Shown piece by piece: positions 11,001 to 23,284 of a DNA stretch of 64,000 nucleotides. The notes beneath the pieces are model-generated. The model was not told the DNA's origin, ran no database searches, and saw only the letters and a list, made by a program, of their open reading frames with translations. Each line of letters starts with the position of its first letter. Position 1 is the first letter of the stretch. A program made the position numbers and the translations under genes. The stretch comes from Silene conica (lineage: Eukaryota > Streptophyta > Magnoliopsida > Caryophyllales > Caryophyllaceae). Location: the NCBI GenBank assembly GCA_029255685.2, contig CM055317.2:21150501-21214500 (forward strand). The letters run 5' to 3'.

Positions 11001-12845
11001 GTGCATTGTTTTGAGTGAAAATTTGGAATTAAGGTTTTTTTACAACAGTTATGGAAGACGAATGAATGTTTTTCAAGGGAAGGCAAAATGATTCATGAAA
11101 CTGGTTACACTTCTATTTTTGAGCAGTCATTCAATGGAACATTCATGAAACAGCCTTGTAAATTTGTTAACAAAGGAAGCTGCATATAGAGTGAGTCTAA
11201 CAATATATCTAAACCCCTTTTCCCCGCCATATGTGCGAACCTTTGAAGTATTGGGGTAAAATGTGGGCTGTTGTGCGTTGGGTTGGGGGATGATGTTTGG
11301 ACCCGGTTATAAACTCTGCTATGCTCTGTTGTGAAGAGTATGGAGTTGTGGACTCTATGGAGTTCATGATATTAACTATGTGAATTAGTTTGACTGTTTG
11401 CTGCTGTTGAAATTTTTTATATTATAATGTTTGAACGTCTAATTATTATATCAGACTAAAATGAGAATTGTTGCTCCTTAAGCAGTCTAAGGTTGTTTCT
11501 TCCACGTCTGAAGCTTCACCAGCACTTATTGCGAAAATTAGTACGAGGCATGATGCTAGTGGAAAAATCATCAGAAGCATACTGTTGAACAAGGATAGTC
11601 GTCAGAGTCAGTCACCTTCATCACCCTTGACCGAGCAGAAATTTCAAGCTCTGAATGCAGACAAAGGCAGGCGTCCACCTCGCCAATCTGGTGTCAGGTC
11701 CAATGGGCCAATTTCCATCAGTGAGCAGTCTCCCTTGAGTTCCGATTATGCTGGGAAGAAGTCAGTGGATTGCAAAGCTTCTGGAAATGAAACCCATGGT
11801 TTCGGTGGTGGTCGTGACAGGCAAGACAGGCGCACAAGAAGTAGAGAGAGACTTGATCGTGGTGTTTGGACTCCTTTACACCGTTCTGATGCTTCTCCTT
11901 CTAGCGATGACTTTCAAAGTAATGTTTCAGATTTTTAGAAGGTGTCATTGTCTATGATTTGATCATGTTGAGACGATTACATGTGTTTACAGCCTGTAGC
12001 ACCCTGTTAGCGTGTTAATTGGTTAAAAGAAAAGAGCATGGGGATGAGGGATCCTTTTTAGAGATGTTAGCCAGAAAATATTCGAGGAGTACAGAGTATT
12101 TACAAATTTTGATAATGCTGAGAGGTAACAGTCTTCTCGTGGTGGTGATACTGTACTGGGATTTTTCTGAAAGTAGCATACTGTTTGTCAGTGTTGAAAA
12201 AACGAGCTTCTTCTCTTGTTTTGATGGATTTCTCTCTATGTGCTTCTGTGAGGTTGGTATTAAACTCTCTTTTTGTAGGTAAACGTGGGGATTCCAAATA
12301 TGACCCTGTTCATCCTGGCCGTGGGGCGGAAGTTGCAGCTCATTCAGGTAGTCGTAATAGCTCATATACTGCAAATGGTCAGTTAATTTTGTGCTTGTAT
12401 TGTCCATTTCCCACCTTAGACCCCTTTGTGATTCCAAAGCTTTGTCTTGACCATTGACATCATGAACTGTTAATTTTACACCAGGATCTCATAGGCATTT
12501 CGTTCGTCGTGGAGCAACGTACAATGGAAAAGATGATGGCGCATCCAAAAAAGCTGGCATCGTGAGTCATGGTCTTCATGAGGTATTTCTTCTTATTTTT
12601 CTCCTTTTCTTTTGAGTATATCACGTCTTGGGTTTCAGGGTAAGCATTGACGGCCAGTTTCAACAAAAGAATAGTTAAAAGTATAGTTTAAGTTAAAGAG
12701 ACTTTCTTGATTTGTGAGAACAGCATATGTTAAGAAGCAGAGGAGGTAGTACGTTATTTATGTTCATGTTTCGCGTCCTATCTAATTGTATTGTTGCAAT
12801 TTGCAGAAACAAGTTTGGGTTCAGAAGTCAGCAGCAGGTTCTTGA
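5024..12845 (+). CDS. UPF3: UPF3, nonsense-mediated mRNA decay factor
   Basis: UPF3 bridges the exon-junction complex and UPF2/UPF1 in nonsense-mediated decay and shuttles between nucleus and cytoplasm. I resolve 12 coding exons: 5024-5163, 5314-5420, 5503-5598, 5804-5902, 5991-6067, 7903-7971, 8821-8944, 9804-9874, 11483-11918, 12279-12377, 12485-12582 and 12807-12845. All are in phase with GT-AG borders and give 484 aa, close to the 482 aa I recall for Arabidopsis UPF3. Residues 1 to about 165 form the Smg4/UPF3 RNP-like domain (RHLPPTLS, YNWSSFRPGKSSYKNQ, VEYAPSQRVPKP, NLPSADIQLERREAE). The middle is Ser/Lys-rich. Residues about 372-392 (RRTRSRERLDRGVWTP) match the basic exon-junction-binding motif, and the protein ends KQVWVQKSAAGS. 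The start is the only in-frame Met before the domain. Introns 5-8 are long (0.85-1.8 kb). No disabling change was seen. Confidence 0.95.
9401..9543. mobile_element. Small foldback MITE in UPF3 intron 7
   Basis: About 143 bp. Arms of about 45 bp (AGAATCAAGATCCCGTGCGA on the left, complement of AGGGTCAAGATGCCGTGCGA on the right) flank a poly-A/poly-T core. It is bordered by TATATATA, so the target duplication cannot be read cleanly. Superfamily uncertain. Confidence 0.65.
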
Positions 12846-14428
12846 GCTTGTCTTCTTATGGTGAGCTATTCCATATTTATTGCAATGCTGTGTTGTCTTA
12901 GTCAAGGATGTCATAATTTTTTAAACTTGGAAACATTGTAGAGATAAAACCACTTCGAGAACATGAGCCCAAAGATTAAAAGCTAACAGTTGGACATAGC
13001 TTGTCATGCTTTGTTGATAATCGCCTTTCATAAGAGTGTAATAACGACCAAGATTCAGTCTTGAAATAAGGCGGGGCTGTCTAAAATATAACGTAATAAA
13101 GAACTGGTACTTATAGGTGGTAAAATTGTTAAACAAATAAAGAACTAGAAAGGAAGACGCGAGACGAGAAAGAAGACATGGTATTGCAGCAAAATCAAAA
13201 GGTAGAAAACCTGTATGACAAAAAATAAAGTGAATATTGAGTTGGCGTGGTGGGGGGAAGGAAGAAGCACTAGAATTTGTAACTGAACAATCTTGCAAAA
13301 AAATTGTGCTTTACTACATAGATGCAATTTGCTATGTTCGCTTCAGTTTTCTTGCAGTGGTGTTTGTTTCTCATGTGGGTTCAATTTATGCTTTACTATG
13401 TTCTACAAAATAAAGCAATTAATTTCCATTAGCTAAACCCCGTCTTTCTTGTGAAATGCTCATCACCGTATTTTGTAGTTTTATAAAAACTAAATACACC
13501 CCTATTAAATAGTTTGTTTCCGTTTCAGAATTCCTTTGTTGCCACTCAACTATAGTGACAAGGTTCTACTGGATTTTGGATTAATCTTTACTTGTGAATA
13601 TCGTGGTTAGATCTCCCATCAGCCATAGCTTTGAACTGACAGTCAAGGCAAGCTGTCAAGCATTATCCCGAAAGCATTGGAAGGGGTCTTCTGGTGTTGC
13701 ATTTGAAGAAAAGCATCAGTTGAATTGTGTATTGTGCTAACGGGTTAGTTGGCATTCAACTGGGCAAGTTAGTTACAAAATGAGGCTTTCATAAGTGAGA
13801 ATAAAGCAAATGAGTACCATTTATGGCAGCAAAGAGTAGTTGAACACTTTTGCAGGTTTCTTGCTCATATGAAGATGCTTCAGATTTTTGTCTTGGCTCC
13901 TGCTCGGGTTTGTATAGAGCAAAGTCTTGACCGGTTATGTCAAACTTGGTAATACTGTATATACTGAAGCACGAGAGATGCCAGCGCCCAATACTAAGTT
14001 CTACTGAATGTGATCTTTAAATTGAATATATTCATAGGAGAGATCCTTTTGGTGTTTAATGTTAGTGATTAAACCTATATCGACACGTTATGTTAAAATT
14101 ATAAAGTGAGGTGTTGCAAAGTTAGTCAGGCTTTTAGCTGATTTGTTGGTATTGGATAAGGCCGTTCTCTGAATTTTATGTTGGTCATGGTATAGATCGC
14201 GGTTGTGCTTGGTGTTTGTCTAACAGTACTGAGAAAGAGGTCTTGTGTAAGCTTTCCGGTATCTCATGGCTCTCTTCCATTGTAATACGTAATAGCTGCC
14301 ATGCTGGTGACATTATGCAACATATCGGTTCATGTCGGTATCAATATTTAATCTAGACTATCTAGTACAGTACTATATTTCTTCAGTGCCATTGTAGGAG
14401 GCCTCATAACATCATCAAATTAAATTAT
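12846..14428 (+). other. UPF3 3' flank and long putative 3' UTR
   Basis: No gene recognised. AATAAA hexamers (for example 13409-13414) could serve polyadenylation. UPF3 transcripts in Arabidopsis are, from memory, themselves limited by nonsense-mediated decay through a long 3' UTR. This stretch offers room for the same arrangement, but the sequence alone cannot show it. Confidence 0.4.
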
Positions 14429-15289
14429 GGGTTATTCTACGTGACCCTGTATTTTTTCTCAAATTCTACACGGTAATACTATTTTTTAGGGATTACACGT
14501 TAATACTATTTTTTCTCAAATTGAATTTTGAGATTTTCTGTAATTTCTCCTTATATTTTTAAAAATTGTACATCACCACCTTACCTTTTTCTACAAATCA
14601 CATATTTATGAAAACGTAATCCCTTCATTAATTTTAATTTCGCAATTTTGCTGGATTACTCCCAAATTGGCAAATCACTCTCATTACCCTTTAATAGACC
14701 GAGTGTTGAAATAATTTCAATAAAAACCTTGTTCGATATCAAAAAATATTCTAAATACCATAGTAAAAGTATTATATATCGATCATTATAATAATCAATC
14801 CCAAGTTTAATTCATAGCGTTAATCTAATTAAAAACTTTTGTTTTTAAAACCTCAACAAATATCCCAAAACGAAAAACGTTGTAAACGCAATAATGACTT
14901 TAATTGTTTCACACCGTAACCCGATTTCTTTGTTAATTATTGAACCCGGATATTGAGACCGGATATTGAGAGTTGACCTTCTTTTGCGTAATTGAGTGAA
15001 ACTTAATAATAATAAATTGAGTAAATAAGGGAGTATTTTTAAGATTATTTCTTTTGTAAAAAAAACAAATAGAGTTATTTTGCTGGATAAAAAACAGAGG
15101 GTTACCTTGTAGAAAATCTCGAAATCCAATTGGCTACCTCACTTACTTAATGGACAAATCTGACGGAAAAAAGTTAAGGGTCACGGCAAAACATATTAAC
15201 AAAGTTAAGGGTTATCATGTATGTTCACTAAAAAATAGGGTTATCACATAAAATTTAAAAAAATACAGAATTACTACGTAGAATAACCC
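14429..15289. mobile_element. Non-autonomous MULE-like element with 9-bp TSD
   Basis: 861 bp bounded by a perfect 9-bp direct repeat TTAAATTAT (14420-14428 and 15290-15298). The termini are inverted (GGGTTATTCTACGTG on the left, complement of GGGTTATTCTACGTAG on the right), and further words such as ACTATTTTTTAGGG recur in the arms. A 9-bp duplication is the Mutator hallmark. It is AT-rich and non-coding, and lies between the convergent UPF3 and methylesterase genes. Confidence 0.85.
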
Positions 15290-15548
15290 TTAAATTATTA
15301 TTGTTGAAGTAACACAACTCCAAGATGGAGGCCACCTTAATAGTCCCGTCCACCTTAATAGTCCCGGTTTGGATGTATTTCATGTTGATCCCAAATATGG
15401 TATACACAAAAAACTCAGAATATGGGCACATTAGCGTGTACATGGGAATTTTTTCCTCTTTATCAAGCTGAAAAAATAGTTTTTCGATTCTAGTCATTTA
15501 TTTACCTTTTTAATTCTTCTAATCAAAAGATAAATAGTTGCTTGGGAC

Positions 15549-16252
15549 TAGACCTGACAAAATTATACCGAACCCGAAAAACCGATCGAAAATAACTGAA
15601 TCAACACCTGACCGAACATCCGAAAGGTACAACTGAACTTCACCCGGAAACCTGAATCGACCTGAACTGATTCGAAATCGAACTGAATTTGTAATATCTG
15701 AAATAGGCCCGAGATCGAATGAACCTGAACTGTTTAACCTGAACTGTTCTAATCCGAACCGATATATATCCGAACCGATTTCAACCCGTACATTGATGAC
15801 TAAAACCCTAACATTGAAACCCGAAATAACCCGAATGTACCTAAGTGACATATCCAGGGTGTCCTTTGTACATAAGTATCACCCATATGACGTTAATGAA
15901 TTAATATTATATAGTAATTATTAAAAAAACATTATATATTACATTTTTTAAAAACATTTTTTGTATTATATTCAATGTTTTGAATAAAGACCTAATCCAT
16001 TGACATCCGATCCGATTTTGACCTGACTCGAATCTCAACTGCTCTGATATTGACTCGACTCGAACCTTAGTTGCACCGATATTGACCCGAATTGAACCTG
16101 AACCGACCCAAAATATCTACAACCGTTTAAAACTGAAAACTGAATCCAACTGAGTTGAACCAAACTGAAATCGAAAAAAAGATAAACCGAAATAACCCAA
16201 TCCGAAAGAACCCGAACCGAAACTGATCTGATTGACCTGTTTGCCACCTCTA
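15549..16252. mobile_element. hAT-type MITE rich in CCGAAC repeats
   Basis: A perfect 8-bp target duplication CTTGGGAC (15541-15548 and 16253-16260) encloses 704 bp starting TAGACCTGACA and ending TTGCCACCTCTA, an imperfect terminal inverted repeat. Both outer thirds are degenerate arrays of CCGAAC/CTGAACC words. ORFs read through these arrays on the minus strand and are not genes. An 8-bp duplication with TAG-type ends points to hAT. Confidence 0.8.
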
Positions 16253-16260
16253 CTTGGGAC

Positions 16261-17107
16261 TGAGGGATTATTTAGGGTGGTTTATAAAATTAATTTTGCA
16301 TTCGATGCTTTATAGCATCAAAATGAGAGAATCTCCAATGGGCAATGGGAAAGTGACCAATGTATGTTACAAGTTACAACCTACAGTTTTGAATAATAAA
16401 TTGAGTTGAAACGAAGCATATGAACTTAATGAAAGGAGACAAATTTCAAGACGCTGAAGATAAAATTTTCGTATATAGAGTGATAATTCAAAGGGAAAAC
16501 AGTAAAAGGAAAATAAAAATAAAAAGCAGAGAAAGGGAATTGAACAGTTTGTCGACATAGGACTTGCTCTCTTCAAGTTGTATTTGCGGCCAAATGCAGA
16601 ACAAAATCTTTCGGCTATATACGGTGAACGAAAACCCCGTCAAGTGATAGTACAGTGTTTGTCCCACGTCTGTGCACCTGACCACTAAACTCGTGCTTGT
16701 GCTCAGCTCCGCAACACCCTTAGTCAGTTGTGCCATTCAACCCTTGAGAACTCTTTAACCACAGTATAGCGGGTTTGTCACATTTCTTTGGGATCTGATA
16801 CTTACAAACAAGATACAAGGGTTGAGAAGAAGCTCATTTCATTACTAGGAGTATAAGTTTAGTTTAAAAAATCGGAAATCAAACATCAGTACATAATTCA
16901 GGAACAGCTGAAGAAAGTGTACAATAGCTTTCGACCTTTCGTGCCTTCTCAGGTGATAAACACTAAAAATAAATTCAGTAATACTAAGTTCTGATTGTTG
17001 TAACTTTCGTCTGTACAACTTCTGCCTCTCAATGGTGAATCACATCACATCACATCACATCGTTCAGTAGAAGAATACCTTATCGGACTTCCAACAGGGT
17101 AGTTGAG
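16261..17107 (-). other. 3' flank of the methylesterase gene
   Basis: No independent gene seen. A short open frame at 16488-16736 (minus) has no recognisable domain. The part nearest 17107 is probably methylesterase 3' UTR. A (CATCA)n-like run lies near 17040-17060. Confidence 0.4.
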
Positions 17108-20100
17108 CTATGGAATTTGGATGATCTCGAGTAAGATTTTGTGTAGCGATTGGGGCTTTGAGAAAAATGGGCAATGATCACTCCCTTTAATCTTATACAC
17201 TCCCTCGGGTGTGTTTTCTCTAACAAGCTTTTCCTGAACATCGGGTGAGAGGGCACGGTCATCTAAGGTTTGAATGAAATAGCGTCTTACAGCACCATAT
17301 TTTTCAGGTGATAATGAGAGTTTCTCCATTATAGGACCCAAAGGAACGGGTCTCATGGACACCATCGCCAAAGCAATATCCTGAAAGCACAAACATCAAC
17401 TTTTTATTTAGATCTATATACAAAGACTGCTGAAACAATGGAATGGGAAAAATTCCCCTGACCAAAGCAGGCCATCTTATCTAGATCCAGTTCAATAACA
17501 GCCAAATTAACGAATACTATGGTGGATGCAAGTAATTCAAATCAATCTATCCACATTGCTCTGACCCAAACCCTACCCGAACCCCAAAATAATACCCGCG
17601 TACACTGAAACTCGAATTAAGCATCTGAAAAAACTCAGTGAAAATGAGCAGAACCAAAATGGCTCGAAACAATAAACTTGCAAAAACACACCAATAGGCA
17701 ATAACCAACACCAAAATTGATCATAAAATGACCCGATTGAACTAACAATTATTTGAAAATGACATATTACAATTGAAATGAAGCCGAAATGGACGAATGC
17801 GTAATGTCCCTCCCCGCGTCCATGAACCTGATCCTAGTTAGTTACCCATTTGCCAATTCTCTTGGTTCAGATTACGGATGCAAGCATCACCTATCATCCA
17901 AAGTAGGGTATATTTCGTGGGAAAAGTAATGAATTTTTCATGGGAGCACGTTCATCTTATAATCACCCAAAAACTAACACTATCAGGAAGAAGAGTAAGA
18001 TAAGTTGACAGTGCCAATAATACCGAGTTTAGCTAAACAGGTCCCAGATCAAGCACCATAAAAGTTAAATTTGTCCATGCAGCGTTGTCTGCGAAAACTA
18101 GATATGTCATATGTGAGATCAAACCAGATACTAACTCACCTTTGCAACTCTTCGGCACGTATATATGCTACCCACACACTTGGCCAAAATACTAATTTTC
18201 CAGTCAAAACCCTTGGCATATTAAGATACGCTAATCAGGCTCGATATCACGTGGAAGTGACAGTGTACGGATGTCTTAACACTCCATTTTCATAATTAGG
18301 AGACAGGCCAAGCAGATAAAAAGTACTTTGACCAATTATGTAAACACGAACATGGTACATCTCATAAAACTATCTCAATCCTATCCTGTAGCAAATCGTG
18401 TCGACACGCAACAAGCCAGCTGAGAGGCGCATCCAAGTAACATACAGAAATTATATTAGCCTGTGACGAATGAGTACAGGCCAATAAAATGTCTGAACAT
18501 CAACTTCATCTTAAATTGCTAATATTTAGAAACACTTTGACATCCCGTCTTACACAAGCACTAATATTTCTTGCTTATTCAAGAAAGTTAACGATAGTTT
18601 AGCAAGGTGTAAGTGTGTAAGTGTGTAAGTGTGTAACATGGTCGATAATAGAGGTCATCAAGCACAACATTGCAGAAACCATTTGATGTCGCAAAAGAAA
18701 AACACACCACAAATACACGATAGTACATGGTGTATAGACAAAAATAGTGGACACTTGACAGTTGATGAACTACAGTAATGATTCCTTGATTTACCTTTGC
18801 AGGGCTCTGATTGAAATATAATGCCTTCATATGTTGCTTCTCCAACTTAAATGACGTAGGAGGATTGTCAGAACCTTTCCCGTGAATCAAAAACTGCGAT
18901 TCTTTCATGAAATTTTCTGCAGATCCAAGCTGTGAAAAGAGCTTTGCTCAGACAATGAAGCATTGAAGATCATGCAAATTCAACGAATACGTGAAAGGCC
19001 TATGCATTATTTTTTCTATTCCGTTTTGGTTGAGAGGGGGACCACACAATGACACAATAAAAGAAAATGGCTACTGGTAGATGGAGAACTGGGAACACTT
19101 TGACAAGACACAAAGTAAGACACATATACAAGAGAGCTAAGCTTCATACCAAATTTGACAATACTAAGACAAACACATGTCTACTAATCTGTTTATACCA
19201 GGCTACCAGCTTTGTTCATTTGAATGATCTTTAAAAGTACTTTAAAGAATGAAACATAGAGGAATAAGAATAAGTTCACATGCATACAAAACCGAAATAT
19301 CAGATTCTAGGATCTGTAACTTATCGGTAAATTTGAGTCTCCTGACAGAAATCAGACCACAATTCACTACTGCTGTTGTTTGCTTAGAAACAAAGATACT
19401 ACTTAGTACTTACTGTTCACTTAACTTAGTATATTGAGTTACAAAAGGTTATGTAAAACTAGATACCTCATCTACTTCATTTAGTCTGACTGATTAGAAA
19501 TAGAATTTGAATGTATGAGTCGTCACTCATGCAGTCATAAACTAATAGTTTGAAAATATTAGAATATTACCATTACATATATACTACAGCAGAATCCATA
19601 TGTTTATGAAAATTATTGTCACTGTTTATACCTAAAAAGTGGACAGCTTTACCACTAGTAACGAGTTTTCAACCTCAGAGAAGCCAAGTAATTAGTACTG
19701 AAAACACATTAACGTACGAGTTCTCAGCCTCAAAAAAGCCAAGTAGTATCATACCTAGAAGTGTAGGAGTTGCTTCAAAGTAACAGAATCTTTAGTAGAA
19801 CCGTGTGTGTAGACAAATTATTGTAAAATTCTTATAGTTCTTATTTTATAAGAAACGTAGGGAGCAGACTCTAGCATGACCCAAATATCTGTGTTCACTG
19901 TCAAGCTAATATGCATATATGAAGCGTTATACATACCTCTTCACTAAATACATCAAAGGGCCTCTGTTCACTAGAGACCATTGTGCCACATACAAAGATA
20001 GCTTTGAAAATCTTTTGGGGGAACTGCTCCATAGCATAAGAAACAGCCGCACCTCCACAACCATGACCAACCAATATAACCTGCCAATGAACAGCAAATG

Positions 20101-21741
20101 TTGTAGCAACTGAAATCAGATGCCATAATTTTCGAACACACATTAGTGATTTAATTTTAACAACTTACCTTTTCGTCATCAGGCAAGTCCTCTATATACG
20201 AAATCAGTGGCTTTGAATAATCTACTAGTGTACTGACAGAATTAGTATCTGTTGTATCTATACCAGAACCACTGAGATCTAAAGCATCAGGGAGTAGCCC
20301 AGATTCTTCCAACAAAGCAATAGTTTTGTACCAACACCACGCCCCAAAGCCTTCCCCGTGTATTAGAACAATTCTTTTCACTTTCAGACTTTCCAAGAAA
20401 TCAGCTGCCTGAAAAGGACGCCAGAATTATACAAATATACAAATCAAAAGAGACTGTCATCGTAACTCAGAGCAATGAATAACTAAACCAAGATAGAAGT
20501 ATAGTCAGCAATTCATCAATTTTCCCAACATCTGACGATTAATTAGGCTGTTACAGACGAAATGTGAGTCAATATCCTATCATAGTATCATGTTTTTATA
20601 CCTGGTACAAATTAAACTTTGGTTCTACAATAATCTCTACAAGATAAATGATCAAGCATCAACGACCCGTTGACTGGGCAACCGTCTTTTTTCTTTTGAA
20701 CGCAAAACCTCGTACAAAGATGCTATGTGCCAGTAATCAGAACAAAGTTTACAACTCTCTCTAAATTGACAGCTGATATAACAACAATGGTGTCACAAAG
20801 CCGAGTTTTTTCCCCATTTACATACGAGATTCAACATTTCATCATTGGCACAGACAACCCAAACCAATTCAACATGCTTAAAACTAGCCCAACAACAATT
20901 CCAGTTAAAATTATTAAAAAAAAATCAAATTAAAAACTTACAGGATTATATATCAGGTAAAGTCTTACTGTCACTACCAGAAGAACACGGGCAAATTGTA
21001 GACTTTATGGTAATCATGATAAAGTGATAATAAACACAATGATTATTTATTATAATAAAAAATAAAATAAAAAAACTGAACAATTTCATTACATACTCTA
21101 TCAATCAACCACAGTAGTAGTACTAGTACTACTAAGAAAACAAAAAGTTGAGCAAAAAAAAAAGCAACTTTGAGTGACCCAGCTTTTGCAAGATCCAGAT
21201 TCATTCATGTACTACAAGTTTACCTTTTCAACAACATAATCATAACAAAGCACAATCATCACACATTCTTCTTCTTCTTAAAATCTACCAATTTAATTAC
21301 TAAAACAACAAAGACTAAATCAAACCCTTATTATTCTATACTTGACCTTTTCCCCACCAAAAATATAAATATATCATTTCTTAACTTATATATAAAACCA
21401 AAACTCAATTTCAACAAACAATTCGCTCCAGTTTCGCTTCCGTATAAAGGTTAGTCCTTATTTTCTGACATTTCACATACCTGTTTAGTATTAGAGAAGG
21501 GATCAGAAAGAGTGCGACGTTTAGAAGTTGAACCAACACGACGAGACATAGATCCTCCATTGTCAAACCTCTGAGAATACTGATGTTGTTGAATCGCCAT
21601 TGATAAAGCTCTTCTATGTAAAGCAGCTGTATCATCTTCTTCAAGCAATTTTCTGTTTGATCTTCCCATCATTCTCTTACTCTTTGACCTCAATTCTTTC
21701 GTATCATTCTTCTTTGACATACATATAAATCGATTACCCAT
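17108..21741 (-). CDS. Methylesterase-like alpha/beta hydrolase (MES11/MES13-like)
   Basis: Plant MES proteins hydrolyse methyl esters of salicylate, jasmonate or auxin. Five exons on the minus strand (21741-21481, 20408-20169, 20080-19937, 18929-18795, 17380-17108) are in phase and give 350 aa. Residues 1-87 are a basic, Ser/Arg-rich extension beginning MGNRFICM. The hydrolase fold follows, with the oxyanion HGEGFGAWCWYKT (His104), the nucleophile elbow VGHGCGGA (172-177), a candidate acid Asp300/301 in QTLDDRALSP, and His329 in KGSDHCPFF. The elbow has Gly at residue 174 where active members such as SABP2 have Ser. From memory, Arabidopsis MES11-type proteins have Asp there, so this clade may be altered or non-catalytic. 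Predicted chloroplast location is the usual family annotation, but the MGN start also fits N-myristoylation. The gene is convergent with UPF3. Confidence 0.93.
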
Positions 21742-22351
21742 TTCTCAAAATTCAATCTTTTGCAATACACACTTGTTATCTTTCAATTTTACGCGAAACC
21801 CGGTTACAAAAATTCAATCGTTTGCAGTACCCAAATGATAATCAGAGATTTTAAGCAACAGCACAGATTTAATTTTGTGATTTTAATCAATTGGCAGCTG
21901 TTAATTTGTGAATTATGAGTATAATTTAGGGCGGAAAATGAGGAAAGTAGTGATGTTTGACTAGTAGTTAAGTTTGGTAGCTGGGGAGAAGAAAGCAGCT
22001 TTCTTTTTGTTTAATGATGAGACAAGATTAGACGGAAGATGGTGAACTGCAACATTTTAATGCACACAATTTTTGGTTGATTTTTTTCACTATTTCAACT
22101 GCAAATTCAATATTGTTTCACACTGTTTTACTGTGCACTCAACCTGCTATTTTGGATGGATTAGGCACCAACGCCACCAAGCAGCTCAACCAAATAAAGT
22201 ATTGCCTTAGTCTTGTTAAACACCAATAAATCCGTTTTAACTGTTAAACGGGTTAAATATTACTTGAATTAGATTATGTTTTTTCGGCTGTAAGTAGTTG
22301 AATTACACTGAATGAAGCTGAATTGAAGTTAATGGAGCTTAACTGAACTAA
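21742..22351. other. Upstream region of the methylesterase gene
   Basis: The putative promoter and 5' UTR of the minus-strand gene lie here. No clear TATA box or other gene was identified. The right part (22290-22350) is made of degenerate TGAA/GCTGAA words similar to those at 23820-23900, on the far side of the nested MITEs. Confidence 0.4.
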
Positions 22352-22478
22352 GGAGGCGTTTGAGAGAGAGTCTATAAGAAAGGGAAAGGGAAACAAAATT
22401 ACTCATTCTCTTTGTTGTTCCTTGTTTGACACAAACAAAGGGAATGAAACTCTCTTCTTTACCCCTCAAACCATCTAA

Positions 22479-23227
22479 GGGGGCGTTTGGTTAGAGAAAA
22501 GGAAAGGGAAAGGAAATAAGAAAGGGTAAAAGGGGGAAATGGGAAAGGAAATGGATTACCTAAAACTTAATTGGTTGTTTGGTTACACCAAGAAAGGGAA
22601 CTAATGGTCCATTCACACTCACTCCTACCACTATCACACACTACCACAAACAACCACGTATATACTAGCGGTGGTGATGGTTGTGGAGGTGTCATGGTCG
22701 TGGTGGTGGTGGGGGTGTCATGTCGGTGGTGGTGGTGACGGTGGTGGGGTGTCATGGCGACGACGGTGGTCGTGGCGGTGTTGATCGCGACGTTGATGAT
22801 GGTGGGGGTGTCATGGCGGTGGCGGCGATGGTGGTGATAGAGATGTCTTGGCGGTGGCGGTGGTGGCGGCGGTCACGACGGTGATGGTGGTAGGGGTGTC
22901 ATAACAGTGATGGTGGTGAGGGTGTCATGGCGGCGGCGGTAGGGGCGGTGGTACTGGTGGTAGTGGTGGTAGTGGTGGCGGCGGTGGCGTCATGGGGATG
23001 GTTTGGTGCGTGGTGGCAATTGTGGTGGTAGGTGAAAAAAGTGTTTGAAGAGGAACAAGGGTAATGAAATCTCATACCCTAGGGGTGTGGGGTAATGAAT
23101 TAGATGGATTGAGGGGTAAGGAAGGGAGTTGCATTCCCTTTGTTTGTGTCAAACAAACAACAACAAAGGGAATGAGTTACTTTGCTTCCCTTTCCCTTTC
23201 TTTTAAAACCCCAAACCAAACGCCCTC
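22479..23227 (-). mobile_element. Inner Tourist-like MITE, opposite orientation, nested in the outer copy
   Basis: 749 bp between TAA duplications (22476-22478 and 23228-23230). The left arm (GGGGGCGTTTGGTTAG) is the complement of the outer element's right arm, and the right arm (AACCAAACGCCCTC) is the complement of the outer left arm. The two are therefore the same family in reverse orientation. The (GGT)n core is the complement of the outer (CCA)n core. The outer sequence resumes at TAATTTGTTACC. Confidence 0.78.
22665..23035 (+). repeat. (GGT)n-type minisatellite core
   Basis: A degenerate GGT/GGTGTCATGG array, core of the inner MITE. Open frames across it are low-complexity artefacts. 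Confidence 0.85.
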
Positions 23228-23284
23228 TAATTTGTTACCTCATCCCCTATGTTATGAGATTTCATTATGATTGTTACCCTGCAA

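Noticed and set aside
16488-16736. 82-aa minus-strand frame next to the methylesterase gene
   Set aside because: No recognisable motif or homologue. Codon pattern and position fit 3' flank sequence.
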